From contig JBCDBD010000018.1 in NCBI GenBank assembly GCA_039184335.1, forward strand, positions 1 through 64,000: a stretch of DNA of 64,000 nucleotides. Direction: 5' to 3'. Below, piece by piece: positions 18,072-26,778 of the stretch. Origin of the DNA: JBCDBD01 sp039184335 (GTDB taxonomy: Bacteria > Bacteroidota > Bacteroidia > Flavobacteriales > Flavobacteriaceae). How positions within the stretch are numbered: position 1 is the stretch's first letter; each line of letters starts with the position of its first letter. Made by a program: the position numbers and the translations under genes. The notes under the pieces are model-generated. The model did not search any database and was not told the origin of the DNA. It was given only the letters and a program-made list of their open reading frames with translations.

Positions 18072-19721
18072 ATGAAGCCAAATACCATCACAAACATGCT
18101 GGTTTTCTCACTACTGACCACACTGTTTATAGGGCGGTTAAATGCCCAAAACCTAGTAGCAGACATTGACAGCGTAATAAAAAACAAGTATACTGAAAGA
18201 CAGCCTGGAGCCACTGTATTGGTCTATAAAAAGGGAGAGATTCTTTATAGAAAGGGCATTGGCTTGGCAAATGTAGAACTCGCGGTGCCCATGCGGGCCG
18301 AAAATGTTTTTGAGATAGGTTCAATCACCAAACAATTTACGGCAATTGCGATACTGATGTTGGAAGAGCAGGGCAAACTAAGTGTTGAAGATAAAATCAC
18401 AAAATATGTTCCTGATTACCCAACAAATGGTAAAACCATTACCATACACCATTTGCTAAACCATACTTCCGGTATTAAAAGTTATACCAGTATGCCGACT
18501 TTCTTAAAAAACACCAGGGTAGATATGAGTCCTGCTGAGCTTATTGATTTTTTTAAAAATGAACCTATGGATTTTGACCCTGGTGAAAAATTTCTCTACA
18601 ATAATTCTGGCTATATCATTCTTGGGCACATCATCGAAGTAATCACAAAAGACAGCTATGAAAATTTTGTCCAACAACAAATTTTTGACAGGCTTGAAAT
18701 GGACAATTCCTATTATGGAAGCCACAAAATGATCATAAAGCACCGTGCCAATGGTTATCAAAAAAATGGAGGTACCCTTGTAAACGCAGATTATTTGAGT
18801 TTAACATTACCGTATGCGGCCGGTTCTTTAATGTCTAATGTAGATGACTTGCTAAAATGGCAATTGGCCCTGAACAACCACACTCTTATAAGCAAGGCCA
18901 GCTATGAAAAGGCAATCAACGGTTCAACCTTGAACAATGGTGAAAAAATAGGCTATGGGTATGGCCTGCAAAAAGGAAAACTGCAGGGTTCAAAAAGCAT
19001 TTCTCACGGTGGGGGCATTTTTGGATATACTACCATGGGTGTCTACTTACCCGATGAAGACGTATTTGTATCCATTCTTTCAAACTGCAATTGCAATCCC
19101 CCTGGTGACATTGCTTTCAAAATTGCGGCCATCGCGATTGGCAAGCCTTTTCCAAACAAAGGTGATGCCATTACGTTGAGTGATGTGCAATTGGAGAAAT
19201 GGGTCGGGGCCTATGAATTTCCGAACAATACCGTACGACACATTACCCTAGACAATGGAAAACTTTTTAGCCAGAGGGATGGTGGCCCAAAATTTGAAAT
19301 TTTTGCACTATCACCAGGTCATTTTATTTTTGAAGAAGGCAACATTTCTTATAAATTCTCGATGGTTGAAGGCAAAAAACAAGCTGAGTTTACAGCTAAT
19401 GAAACTTCTATTGGTCGTGAAATTCACAAAGCACCGTCAGCGGAGAAAATTGCTGTCGACCTATCACCTGAAGTGTTAAAACAATATGTTGGCAAATATG
19501 GGCTACAGCCAGGTTTTGTTATTGAGGTAGGTATCGAAGATGGCCGAATATTTGCACAAGCCACAGGTCAGGACAGATTTGAAATTTTCGCAGAAAAGGT
19601 AGATCATTTCTTTTTGAAGGTAGTAGCTGCCACTATTGTTTTTCACCGATCTGACGAAAAGGAAGTGACTGGGCTTACCCTTTTACAGAATGGACAAGAA
19701 ATGAAAGGCAACAAATTATAG
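18072..19721 (+). CDS. Secreted class C beta-lactamase-like serine hydrolase
   Basis: An exported enzyme of the beta-lactamase/D-aminopeptidase/esterase fold. Signal peptide ends near residue 25 (RLNAQ). The active-site residues are all present: SITK (Ser84, Lys87), YNN (Tyr176, Asn178) and HGG (His312). The N-terminal catalytic domain spans about 28-370; the C-terminal part holds two related small beta-domains (about 385-450 and 465-549, each opening with a V(G)xYE/KF-type start) like those attached to DUF3471-type hydrolases. Substrate is unknown; cell-wall peptides, D-amino-acid amides or esters are all possible. Transcribed alone. Confidence 0.9.
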   Translation: MKPNTITNMLVFSLLTTLFIGRLNAQNLVADIDSVIKNKYTERQPGATVLVYKKGEILYRKGIGLANVELAVPMRAENVFEIGSITKQFTAIAILMLEEQGKLSVEDKITKYVPDYPTNGKTITIHHLLNHTSGIKSYTSMPTFLKNTRVDMSPAELIDFFKNEPMDFDPGEKFLYNNSGYIILGHIIEVITKDSYENFVQQQIFDRLEMDNSYYGSHKMIIKHRANGYQKNGGTLVNADYLSLTLPYAAGSLMSNVDDLLKWQLALNNHTLISKASYEKAINGSTLNNGEKIGYGYGLQKGKLQGSKSISHGGGIFGYTTMGVYLPDEDVFVSILSNCNCNPPGDIAFKIAAIAIGKPFPNKGDAITLSDVQLEKWVGAYEFPNNTVRHITLDNGKLFSQRDGGPKFEIFALSPGHFIFEEGNISYKFSMVEGKKQAEFTANETSIGREIHKAPSAEKIAVDLSPEVLKQYVGKYGLQPGFVIEVGIEDGRIFAQATGQDRFEIFAEKVDHFFLKVVAATIVFHRSDEKEVTGLTLLQNGQEMKGNKL

Positions 19722-19760
19722 GTGACGGTATTCGCTTTACCTAGTTTCCTAAGCTCAGAA

Positions 19761-21119
19761 TCAACCGTTGACCAATGATATGAGGGCATTCAAATCAACT
19801 CCCCCATAATTGCCAGAACTCATCAAAAGCAAAGCCGTATCTTCAAATTTTTGGGCAAACAGGAAATCTTGAAAAGCTCTAGGTTCGGTAAAAATCTTTA
19901 AATCGTTGCGTTGAAAGGCCAAATTGATCTGGGTTACCGTAACTTCATCCAACTTTTTAATCTTTACCGCATCTGGCGAGTAAAAGACAACTGCTTCATC
20001 AGCCGCATCCAACGCCCCATGATACTCCTTCAAAAACGCTGCATTTAAGCTACTATAGGTGTGCAACTCTAAGCAGGCCAGCAATCTTTTATCAGGATAT
20101 TGGTCTTTGACCGCCCTAGTGGTGGCCGCCACCTTACTTGGAGAATGGGCAAAATCCTTAAAGGCAATACTTGATGCATGCTCTGCAATTTTCTCCATCC
20201 GTTTCGAGGCTCCCCTAAATGTTGAAATGGCCTCATAAAAATCAGCTTCATCAACCCCCATTTGTTGACAGATCCATTTAGAGCCTGCCAAATTGTTTAA
20301 ATTATGCTGTCCGAATATTTCAATGGGCATGGCCCCTTCTTGCGTATCTAGGTACGTCACCCCATCGTGTACGTTGAATTCAGGCGTATGGTAAGGTAAT
20401 TTACGAATCGGATTTTCTGAAGCTTCGACCACCCGTTTTACCTCTTCATCTTCTTCATTGAACGTAATACTGCCACCCTTGACAATACCATCAACAAAGG
20501 TTTGGAACTGCTCCACATAGTTTTCATATGTGGGAAAAACATTGATATGGTCCCAGGCTATGCCACTCAACAACGCAATATTCGGTCGGTATAAATGAAA
20601 CTTGGGGCGTCTATCAATGGGAGACGATAAATATTCATCCCCTTCCAAGACAATAAAATCATTGTCTTCGGTCAAATGTACCATGCGATCAAAACCATCC
20701 AACTGGGCTCCAACCATATAATCCACTTGAATGCCATGGTAATTCAATACATGTAGGATCATCGATGTAATGGTCGTCTTGCCATGGCTACCACCAATGA
20801 CCACCCGGGTCTTGTTTTTGGATTGCTCGTACAAGAACTCGGGATATGAGTAAATTCGCAACCCAAGCTCCTGTGCTTTCAACAATTCGGGATTATCCGG
20901 TTTAGCATGCATCCCCAAAATAACTGCATCTAGGTGTCGATCTATCTTACCGGGAAACCAACCGAAGGTATCGGGCAATAAGCCCTTGGCCTGCAATCTG
21001 CCCTTTGAGGGATCAAAAATGACATCGTCACTACCTGTAACCATATAACCTTTATGATGCAGGGCCAGTGCAAGATTATGCATGGCACTTCCTCCAATGG
21101 CAATAAAATGGATATTCAT
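19761..21119 (-). CDS. mpl: UDP-N-acetylmuramate:L-Ala-gamma-D-Glu-meso-DAP ligase
   Basis: A cytosolic Mur ligase that reattaches recycled murein tripeptide to UDP-MurNAc, sparing new peptidoglycan synthesis. The N-terminal nucleotide-sugar domain begins MNIHFIAIGGSAMHNLALAL; the ATP-binding loop GGSHGKTT is at residues 109-116; the central domain has LEGDEYLSSPIDRRPKF, typical for Mpl rather than MurC; the C-terminal domain has DFAHSPSK, again an Mpl mark. Length of 452 matches. An exact promoter lies immediately upstream. The downstream end faces the serine hydrolase gene convergently. Confidence 0.95.
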   Translation of the reverse strand: MNIHFIAIGGSAMHNLALALHHKGYMVTGSDDVIFDPSKGRLQAKGLLPDTFGWFPGKIDRHLDAVILGMHAKPDNPELLKAQELGLRIYSYPEFLYEQSKNKTRVVIGGSHGKTTITSMILHVLNYHGIQVDYMVGAQLDGFDRMVHLTEDNDFIVLEGDEYLSSPIDRRPKFHLYRPNIALLSGIAWDHINVFPTYENYVEQFQTFVDGIVKGGSITFNEEDEEVKRVVEASENPIRKLPYHTPEFNVHDGVTYLDTQEGAMPIEIFGQHNLNNLAGSKWICQQMGVDEADFYEAISTFRGASKRMEKIAEHASSIAFKDFAHSPSKVAATTRAVKDQYPDKRLLACLELHTYSSLNAAFLKEYHGALDAADEAVVFYSPDAVKIKKLDEVTVTQINLAFQRNDLKIFTEPRAFQDFLFAQKFEDTALLLMSSGNYGGVDLNALISLVNG

Positions 21120-21136
21120 ACTTTAAATTTTCAGGG

Positions 21137-21167
21137 CAAAGATAGCCATAGATCAAAGGTTGGCCAA
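21137..21167 (-). promoter_or_regulatory. Promoter of mpl
   Basis: On the minus strand the -7 box TATCTTTG (21137-21144) matches TAnnTTTG exactly, with TTG at 21165-21167 and a 20-base spacer. The expected transcript start is about 10 bases before the mpl ATG, so the leader is very short. Confidence 0.7.
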
Positions 21168-21192
21168 TGCAAGTACATCTAGTTTATCTTTA
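21160..21192 (+). promoter_or_regulatory. Possible promoter of the cupin-SDR unit
   Basis: TTG at 21160-21162 and TATCTTTA at 21185-21192 (one mismatch to TAnnTTTG at the last base) are 22 bases apart. Its -33 element lies inside the mpl promoter on the other strand, so the two divergent promoters overlap. Confidence 0.4.
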
Positions 21193-21213
21193 TCTTAGTC
21201 GTAAAATAAAAAC

Positions 21214-21525
21214 ATGAATCTTTCAGAATTGCCATCAAAGGAAATCATGCCAGGCTATCATGGCAAAATGGTACATGCAAAAACCATGAGCTGGGCTTTT
21301 TGGAATGTGGATGAAGGTGCCGAAGTGCCCATACACCAGCACATACATGAACAGATCATGCACGTTGTATCGGGCAAATTTGAATTCACTGTCGATGGAA
21401 ACACCCATACCTATGGTGCCGGTGATGTGGTTATCATTCCTGCGAATTCCCCCCATGGGGGAAAGGCATTGACGGTATGTAAGCTCATGGATGTATTTTG
21501 TCCGGTTAGGGAAGAATATAAATAA
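21214..21525 (+). CDS. Small cupin-domain protein
   Basis: A 103-residue single-domain cupin. Motif 1 is visible as EVPIHQHIHEQIMHVVSGKFEF (His, His, Glu, and the Gly turn) and motif 2 as GDVVIIPANSPHGGKAL. These residues normally hold one metal ion. Such small cupins may be isomerases, dioxygenases or binding proteins; nothing in the sequence decides. The Trp-rich MSWAFWNVDEGAEV start is common among uncharacterised bacterial members. It is 14 bases upstream of the SDR gene and likely co-transcribed with it. Confidence 0.88.
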   Translation: MNLSELPSKEIMPGYHGKMVHAKTMSWAFWNVDEGAEVPIHQHIHEQIMHVVSGKFEFTVDGNTHTYGAGDVVIIPANSPHGGKALTVCKLMDVFCPVREEYK

Positions 21526-21539
21526 CAGTTAACTCACTC

Positions 21540-22325
21540 ATGCAGATTTCACTAAAAGCAAGACACGCTTTGATCGGTGGCAGCAGCCGTGGTATAGGCA
21601 AGGCCATTGCCCAACAGCTTGCCAAAAGTGGTGCCAGTGTGACCCTAATGGCGAGAAGTATAGACAAAATGCAGGCAATCATTAATGAATTACCTACCAT
21701 AGGGGCACAAAAACACCATTATTTAAGTGTTGACTTCAACAATCTTGAATCATACCAAACCCAAATAGCTGATTTTTTTACCAATCATTCAGTGGATATC
21801 TTAGTCAATAATACCCAAGGGCCCGAAGCAGGCAGCACCCTGGAAAAAAACGTAGAGGATTATCAAAAAGCATTTGATCTGCTCTTTAAATCGGTGGTAT
21901 ATACGACACAACTGGCTTTACCTTATATGCAAGCAAACCAATGGGGACGCATCATCAATGTTGCCTCCATTTCGGTAAAAGAACCATTGAACTATCTCGC
22001 CCTCTCAAACACGGTTCGTGCGGCTGTGGTCACATGGGCCAAAAGCCTGTCCATTGATGTCGCCCAAAATGGTATTACTGTCAACAATATCTTGACCGGT
22101 TATTTTGATACCGAGCGTATTGCACAGCTCAATGCCAAAAAAGCGGAAAAAATGGGCATCAATGAAGCCGAAGTACGCAAAGCCATGAAAAACCAAGTAC
22201 CTGTCAAACGCATTGGAAAACCTGAGGAATATGGATATCTGGTCGCTTTCTTGGCTTCAGAAAAAGCATCATATATCAATGGCACAAACATCCCCATTGA
22301 TGGCGGACTTTTGAAATCTTTGTAA
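21540..22325 (+). CDS. Short-chain dehydrogenase/reductase
   Basis: A classical SDR of 261 residues using NAD(P)H. The nucleotide-binding GGSSRGIGKAIA lies at residues 13-24 and NNTQGP replaces the usual NNAG. The catalytic Ser is in NVASISVKE, but the usual YxxxK is replaced by the segment YLALSNTVRAAVVTWAKSL, where Tyr and Lys positions read L-SNTVRA; this substitution is typical of the branch of SDRs that carry SNxxR instead of YxxxK. The C-terminus ends IPIDGGLLKSL. Activity is therefore uncertain, though the fold is clear. It follows the cupin gene closely. Confidence 0.9.
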   Translation: MQISLKARHALIGGSSRGIGKAIAQQLAKSGASVTLMARSIDKMQAIINELPTIGAQKHHYLSVDFNNLESYQTQIADFFTNHSVDILVNNTQGPEAGSTLEKNVEDYQKAFDLLFKSVVYTTQLALPYMQANQWGRIINVASISVKEPLNYLALSNTVRAAVVTWAKSLSIDVAQNGITVNNILTGYFDTERIAQLNAKKAEKMGINEAEVRKAMKNQVPVKRIGKPEEYGYLVAFLASEKASYINGTNIPIDGGLLKSL

Positions 22326-22393
22326 TAAAAAAACAAAAAATATATCAAATTATTGATTTTTGGTTAAATTTATTGCCAATAAACCAATTTATT

Positions 22394-22768
22394 ATGAATT
22401 CAAAAGTTTTTTTGGTAGTCAGGATACTACTCGGACTCTTTGTGCTTGTATTTGGACTCAACAAATTTTTACAGTTCTTACCCGCATTTGAATTGACCGG
22501 AGATCCATTGGAGTATTTCTCTGCCTTAACGAAAAGCCAGACCATGACGTTAGTTGGCATTGTTGAAACCCTGGCAGGGTTGGCCCTCATCTTCAACAAA
22601 TGGGGTGCTTTGATGTCACTGATTTTGATGAGCGTCTCTGTCTGTGCCGTGCTTTTTCATGCCACTTTAGACCCCCCCAACATTGGCCCGGCAATCGCCC
22701 TTTTGGCATTGAACATCTTAACGCTAATAGGTTATAAAGACCGATACGCAGAGATTTTAAGAGCCTGA
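22394..22768 (+). CDS. DoxX-like small membrane protein
   Basis: A 124-residue inner membrane protein with four predicted membrane segments, starting at ATG 22394 (MNSKVFLVVRILLGLFVLVFGLNKF); the frame extends to 22373 only with a non-ATG start. The RILLGLFVLVFGLNKFLQFLP start and PxxIGPAIALLALN C-terminal helix fit the DoxX family. Members are linked to redox stress or membrane quinone functions, but no specific role is known. It is separated from the SDR gene by 68 bases and ends at a terminator. Confidence 0.82.
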   Translation: MNSKVFLVVRILLGLFVLVFGLNKFLQFLPAFELTGDPLEYFSALTKSQTMTLVGIVETLAGLALIFNKWGALMSLILMSVSVCAVLFHATLDPPNIGPAIALLALNILTLIGYKDRYAEILRA

Positions 22769-22786
22769 CCATTACCGCGGTATTCC

Positions 22787-22813
22787 AAAAGCTCTTTTAA
22801 AAGGGCTTTTTTT
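22787..22813 (+). terminator. Terminator between the DoxX gene and the LytTR gene
   Basis: A 10-base imperfect stem (AAAAGCTCTT with AAGGGCTTTT, one G-T pair) closes a TTAA loop and continues into T residues. It lies 18 bases after the DoxX stop and overlaps the end of the convergent LytTR gene, so it may act in both directions. Confidence 0.7.
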
Positions 22814-23537
22814 ATAGACTCATTCTGTCTTTAAAAAGGTATGATTGTCGTCTAGATACTTCAATCTCATCTCCGTTCTCCATGGTCAACTTTAGTTTTC
22901 CATTGAACCAAGGCACTACTTTTTTGATAAAGTTGGTATTGACAATCTGCTGTCGATTTGTCCTGAAAAAGTATGCTTCAGGCAATTTTTCTTCAATCTG
23001 GTTCAATGATTTGTACAGCATGGGCCTATGCGCGTCAAAAAACACCCGGGTATGATTTCCAACAATTTCAAAATGTGAGATTTCACCAATCTTGACCAAC
23101 CAACATTTTTCACCATCCTTGATAAAAATCTGACTTGATGCAGACAACCTTTCATCAGTTTTCGAATCGTCAACATGATCTTCCAACTGCACTTTCACTT
23201 TGTCAATTGCAAGCGCAAAACGTTTTTCATTGATGGGTTTGAGCAAATAGTCCAGGGCATTGTATTCAAATGATTTTATGGCGTACTCATCAAATGCCGT
23301 AGTGAAAATGGTAATGGGCACTTCATCTAGCATTTCAAGTAGTTCAAAACCATCTTTTTCAGGCATGTTGATGTCTAAGAACAAAAGTTCTGGAAGTTCT
23401 TTTTGAATCAGCCCTAACCCTTTGTCCACATTTTCTGCTTCCCCTATCAAATCAATCTCTTTATGGTTTTTGATAAGCTCTTTCAACTCATTACGGGCCA
23501 AGCGGGAATCTTCAACAATAACAGCTCGAATCTTCAT
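22812..23537 (-). CDS. LytTR-family response regulator
   Basis: A two-domain transcription regulator of 241 residues. The receiver domain (about 1-120) has the acidic pocket IVEDS, the phospho-acceptor Asp in LLFLDINMPEKDG, Thr in IFTTAFDEYA and Lys in LLKPI. The C-terminal LytTR DNA-binding domain (about 140-241) has GEISHFEIVGNHTRVFF and FFRTNRQQIVNTNFIKKVVPWFNGKLKLTM. It overlaps the histidine kinase gene upstream by four bases (ATGA), so they form one unit. Its targets are unknown. Confidence 0.94.
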   Translation of the reverse strand: MKIRAVIVEDSRLARNELKELIKNHKEIDLIGEAENVDKGLGLIQKELPELLFLDINMPEKDGFELLEMLDEVPITIFTTAFDEYAIKSFEYNALDYLLKPINEKRFALAIDKVKVQLEDHVDDSKTDERLSASSQIFIKDGEKCWLVKIGEISHFEIVGNHTRVFFDAHRPMLYKSLNQIEEKLPEAYFFRTNRQQIVNTNFIKKVVPWFNGKLKLTMENGDEIEVSRRQSYLFKDRMSL

Positions 23538-24592
23538 GGCATCGGAATTTTGATTTCAGCAACCACGTTGCCCAATTGTTCTGACAATTGAAAAGTAGCT
23601 TTGTCACCATACAATAAATGTAATCGCTGTCTAATATTCTTCAGCCCCAACTGAGTACTGTTCTTTGCAATTTGTAATTTACCCGTATTCGTGACCAAAA
23701 TGGTCAAGACCTCCTTTGACTTCTTGATATGTAGTATAATTCTTCCACCTGCTTTAAGCGCTGAAATACCATGCTTTGTTGCATTTTCAATCAATAATTG
23801 CACAATCATCGGTGGAATCAGCAATGGCAAGGTATCCTTACCCACTTCTTCAATGTACTCAAGCCGGTCTTCGAATTGAATCTTCGATAGGGCAATATAG
23901 TTATCTACCATCTCCAACTCTTCTTCCACTGAAATGGCATTCACATTGTTTTTTGTCAATGAATACCGCAACATTTCAGAGAGTTTGGTCAACATCTCCC
24001 TAGATTTTTCCACATCCTCCAACATTAGCCCCCGAATGTTGTTGAGGCTGTTAAACATAAAATGGGGATTGATCTGCCCCTTGAGGGTATTCAACTGGGC
24101 CTGCTTCAAATTCGTGTTCAACTTCAACCGTTCGATACGGTCTTTGTTTATTTTCATCAAAAGTTTGATGACCAAATAAGTGACCACCCATGAAAAAATA
24201 ATGAACAGGGAGTTAAAAACAACAATCCAAATATTGTCATAGGCCTTGAGAAATTCCTTTTCCATTTCGGTAATTCCGGGGCCGTATTTTTCATATAACA
24301 CCCCTAAACCGACACTCAGGGATCCATACAAAAAAGCTGCAATCAAAGAACTGAGCACGATTTTGAACAAGTCACTCAACCCAAAATTCTCAAAAAACAC
24401 CTTTCTCTTTAGATACACACGCAACAGTGAAGTAGAAAGGATACCAACCGATATTCCAGTGATAATTGAGAATACAACAAACGCAACACTTAATTTTTTC
24501 AGAAAAAAAACAGAGATGAGGTTCAAAAAACCCCATCCCGCAAATTGCAATACCCAGAAAAGCCTATTTCTACTTTTTTCGCTGATGTTCAT
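23534..24592 (-). CDS. LytS-type sensor histidine kinase
   Basis: A membrane sensor kinase of the His_kinase/YehU group, 352 residues. Four hydrophobic segments fill about residues 10-165. The phospho-acceptor region reads GQINPHFMFNSLNNIRGLM, with His in NPHF. The ATPase domain has LLIPPMIVQLLIENATKHGI (N box) and TNTGKLQIAKNSTQLGLKNIRQRL (G box). No periplasmic sensor domain is present, so it likely senses membrane or membrane-bound signals. It is translationally coupled to the LytTR regulator. Confidence 0.93.
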   Translation of the reverse strand: MNISEKSRNRLFWVLQFAGWGFLNLISVFFLKKLSVAFVVFSIITGISVGILSTSLLRVYLKRKVFFENFGLSDLFKIVLSSLIAAFLYGSLSVGLGVLYEKYGPGITEMEKEFLKAYDNIWIVVFNSLFIIFSWVVTYLVIKLLMKINKDRIERLKLNTNLKQAQLNTLKGQINPHFMFNSLNNIRGLMLEDVEKSREMLTKLSEMLRYSLTKNNVNAISVEEELEMVDNYIALSKIQFEDRLEYIEEVGKDTLPLLIPPMIVQLLIENATKHGISALKAGGRIILHIKKSKEVLTILVTNTGKLQIAKNSTQLGLKNIRQRLHLLYGDKATFQLSEQLGNVVAEIKIPMP

Positions 24593-24614
24593 ACCGCTAA
24601 CTGCCTAAAAACCC

Positions 24615-24622
24615 CAAATATA
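24615..24622 (-). promoter_or_regulatory. -7 promoter box of the kinase-regulator operon
   Basis: TATATTTG on the minus strand matches TAnnTTTG exactly and lies 23 bases before the kinase ATG. No TTG is found at the right distance upstream, so the match is partial. Confidence 0.45.
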
Positions 24623-24632
24623 AAGCAATCAC

Positions 24633-24980
24633 TCAATTGATGATATGATAGAGCAACTTACCCACCAAAAAGCCTAATCCGAAAAAGACAACAACCGTAC
24701 CGAATGTCACGCCTATTATCTTATAAAGGTCTCTTTTGGTCTTTATAGTGCCAAAACCCAAAGTTGTTGGCCTATCATTGTCGATGTTTCCAAGACTGCA
24801 ATTTACAGTCTCTTTCTCCCTGTGCTGAAAAAAAGCGTGAATGAACATCATCAAGCCTGCGGAAACCAAGAGCAGGGGCTGTAGGGCTTCTGCCTTATTG
24901 CGAAAAATCAGAATAGCTGAAAATAGAAATAGTATTCCAGCAAAAATAGATACTGTAACGTTTGTTGTTTTCTTTTTCAT
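24633..24980 (-). CDS. Small membrane protein of unknown function
   Basis: A 115-residue protein with two hydrophobic hairpin segments near the N-terminus (VTVSIFAGILFLFSAILIF and LLLVSAGLMMFIHAFF) and one long segment near the C-terminus (IIGVTFGTVVVFFGLGFLVGKLLY). No family is recognised. It is encoded just upstream of the LytS/LytTR operon on the same strand (40-base gap, with the kinase -7 box inside), so it may belong to the same stimulon or be a signal partner, which is inference only. Confidence 0.7.
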   Translation of the reverse strand: MKKKTTNVTVSIFAGILFLFSAILIFRNKAEALQPLLLVSAGLMMFIHAFFQHREKETVNCSLGNIDNDRPTTLGFGTIKTKRDLYKIIGVTFGTVVVFFGLGFLVGKLLYHIIN

Positions 24981-25208
24981 CTTTTTTTATTAAACTTTTT
25001 GATTGGTTTCAAATCTGATATTAAAGCAAAATACTCAATACAAGACTTACAATTATTTTTACCAAGGTTACCATATGTTATTGATTTGATTACATTTAAG
25101 AACAAAGCAAATGTATAGAGTGGCTATTTGTGTTGAAAGTATAATATGATGAACGGTAATCCCAACTTACCGAACGGTAAAATTGCAGCAGCCGAACTGT
25201 TATCCAAG

Positions 25209-25733
25209 CTATTTCTCAGGAGGAAACCTTGAAAAGACCTTGGTCACTATCGCCTTCAAATTGGCCTCCCTAACACTGGGGGAAGCATTATCGCGAAAAC
25301 CACTTTCGCTGACCGCTTGCCAAAAAAGGGCATCTTTTTGCGAATCGACAAAATCGAACTGTATCTGACGTTCAAGACCGGAACCACCAACGGGAATACC
25401 TACAGAAAGACCTCCCCCTACATTGCCTCCTGTGCCCCCAATACCCACACCAACTGAATTTCGATTGCCCGATCGATAAGAATCACTTAAGATATTGACA
25501 AAGAAATCAGGCTCATCAGCCAATAGGTAGCCCTTGGTCTGTAACGTTGAATCCAAGACCCGTAACAATCGTCTCTCATCCAATTGGCTCAAACCAGTTT
25601 CCATATCAGAAAAATAATTGTAGGTGCTATAGTTCGAAAAATTTGTGCCTTTATCATAATCGTAATTGACCCGCACGGTCGAACATGAGCACAACGAGAC
25701 AAGAAGGAACAGGTATGCGAGATATTTGACCAT
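25209..25733 (-). CDS. DUF4136 lipoprotein
   Basis: A 174-residue lipoprotein: the signal ends LLVSLCSC and the mature chain opens STVRVNYDYDKGTNFSNYSTYNY, the usual DUF4136 start. The C-terminal half has a Gly-rich stretch (GVGIGGTGGNVGGGLSVGIPVGG), then FWQAVSESG and VTKVFSRFPP, also standard. The domain is likely periplasmic or on the outer membrane; its function is unknown across the family. It stands alone between obgE and the small membrane protein. Confidence 0.9.
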   Translation of the reverse strand: MVKYLAYLFLLVSLCSCSTVRVNYDYDKGTNFSNYSTYNYFSDMETGLSQLDERRLLRVLDSTLQTKGYLLADEPDFFVNILSDSYRSGNRNSVGVGIGGTGGNVGGGLSVGIPVGGSGLERQIQFDFVDSQKDALFWQAVSESGFRDNASPSVREANLKAIVTKVFSRFPPEK

Positions 25734-25779
25734 ACCTAAAATTACGAAATAATCGGTGTTGGCCGTGAAATACGGCCGT

Positions 25780-26778
25780 CTATTCGTTTAACAGCATCCA
25801 AAGCCTATCTTTCAGTTCTTGGAGCCCTTGCTGCGCCACAGATGAGATGAACAGGTAGCCAACGTTCAAATCTTTATCCAATTCAACCTTCATTTCTTCC
25901 ATGAGTTCTTCGTCGAGCATATCACTCTTAGAAATGACCACGAATCGCTGTTTGTCCAACAGCTCAGGATTGTAACGCCCAAGTTCACCCAAAAGAATGT
26001 CATATTCCCTACTGATATCATTACTATCTGCTGGTATCAAAAACAAGAGTGTGGCGTTTCGCTCGATATGACGCAAAAAATAATGCCCCAAACCTTTACC
26101 TTCTGCTGCCCCTTCAATGATACCGGGAATATCGGCCATGACGAAACTCTGAAAATCGCGATGCTGTACAATGCCCAAATTTGGCTTTAAGGTAGTAAAC
26201 TCATAATCGGCAATTTTTGGTTTGGCAGAGGTCACTACAGAAAGTAAGGTCGATTTACCAGCGTTCGGAAAGCCTACCAAACCTACATCGGCCAACACTT
26301 TTAGTTCAAGGGTCACCTGCCTCTCTTCGCCAGGGATACCTGGTTGGGCATAACGTGGTGTTTGGTTGGTGGCACTTTTGAAATGCCAGTTGCCACGCCC
26401 CCCTAGACCGCCTTTGGCCACCATTTTTTCTTCTCCTTCCTTGGTAATCTCAAAAAGAACATCATTGGTTTGGGTATCTCTAACCACGGTACCCAAAGGC
26501 ACATCTAAATAGATGTCTTCACCATCTGCACCGGTACTCCTATTTTTACTGCCATGTTCTCCATGGCCCGCCTTGAAGTGTTTCTTAAACTTAAAATGGA
26601 CCAATGTCCAAAGGTTATTGTTACCACGAACGATCACATGACCGCCTCGACCACCATCACCACCATCGGGGCCACCCTTGGCCACATATTTTTCGCGATG
26701 CAAGTGAACGGAACCCTTGCCCCCGTTACCCGAGGCTACATGTATTTTTACATAGTCAACAAAATTACCTTCGGTCAT
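25780..26778 (-). CDS. obgE: Obg-family GTPase
   Basis: An essential, ribosome-associated GTPase in 50S maturation and stress control. The Gly-rich Obg fold occupies residues 1-157 (KIHVASGNGGKGSVHLHREK, GGPDGGDGGRGG). The G domain follows: P-loop GFPNAGKST at 169-177, switch I TTLKPN, DxxG as ADIPGIIEGA, and SKSD replacing NKxD. The product stops at 332 residues, the usual short form lacking the long C-terminal domain found in other phyla. Its start overlaps the end of the lipoprotein gene upstream by 14 bases. Confidence 0.96.
   Translation of the reverse strand: MTEGNFVDYVKIHVASGNGGKGSVHLHREKYVAKGGPDGGDGGRGGHVIVRGNNNLWTLVHFKFKKHFKAGHGEHGSKNRSTGADGEDIYLDVPLGTVVRDTQTNDVLFEITKEGEEKMVAKGGLGGRGNWHFKSATNQTPRYAQPGIPGEERQVTLELKVLADVGLVGFPNAGKSTLLSVVTSAKPKIADYEFTTLKPNLGIVQHRDFQSFVMADIPGIIEGAAEGKGLGHYFLRHIERNATLLFLIPADSNDISREYDILLGELGRYNPELLDKQRFVVISKSDMLDEELMEEMKVELDKDLNVGYLFISSVAQQGLQELKDRLWMLLNE

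Noticed and set aside
25151..25180. Repeated GAACGGTAA with an intervening inverted TTACCG
   Set aside because: Short, and 170 bases from the nearest start; could be an operator but support is too thin.
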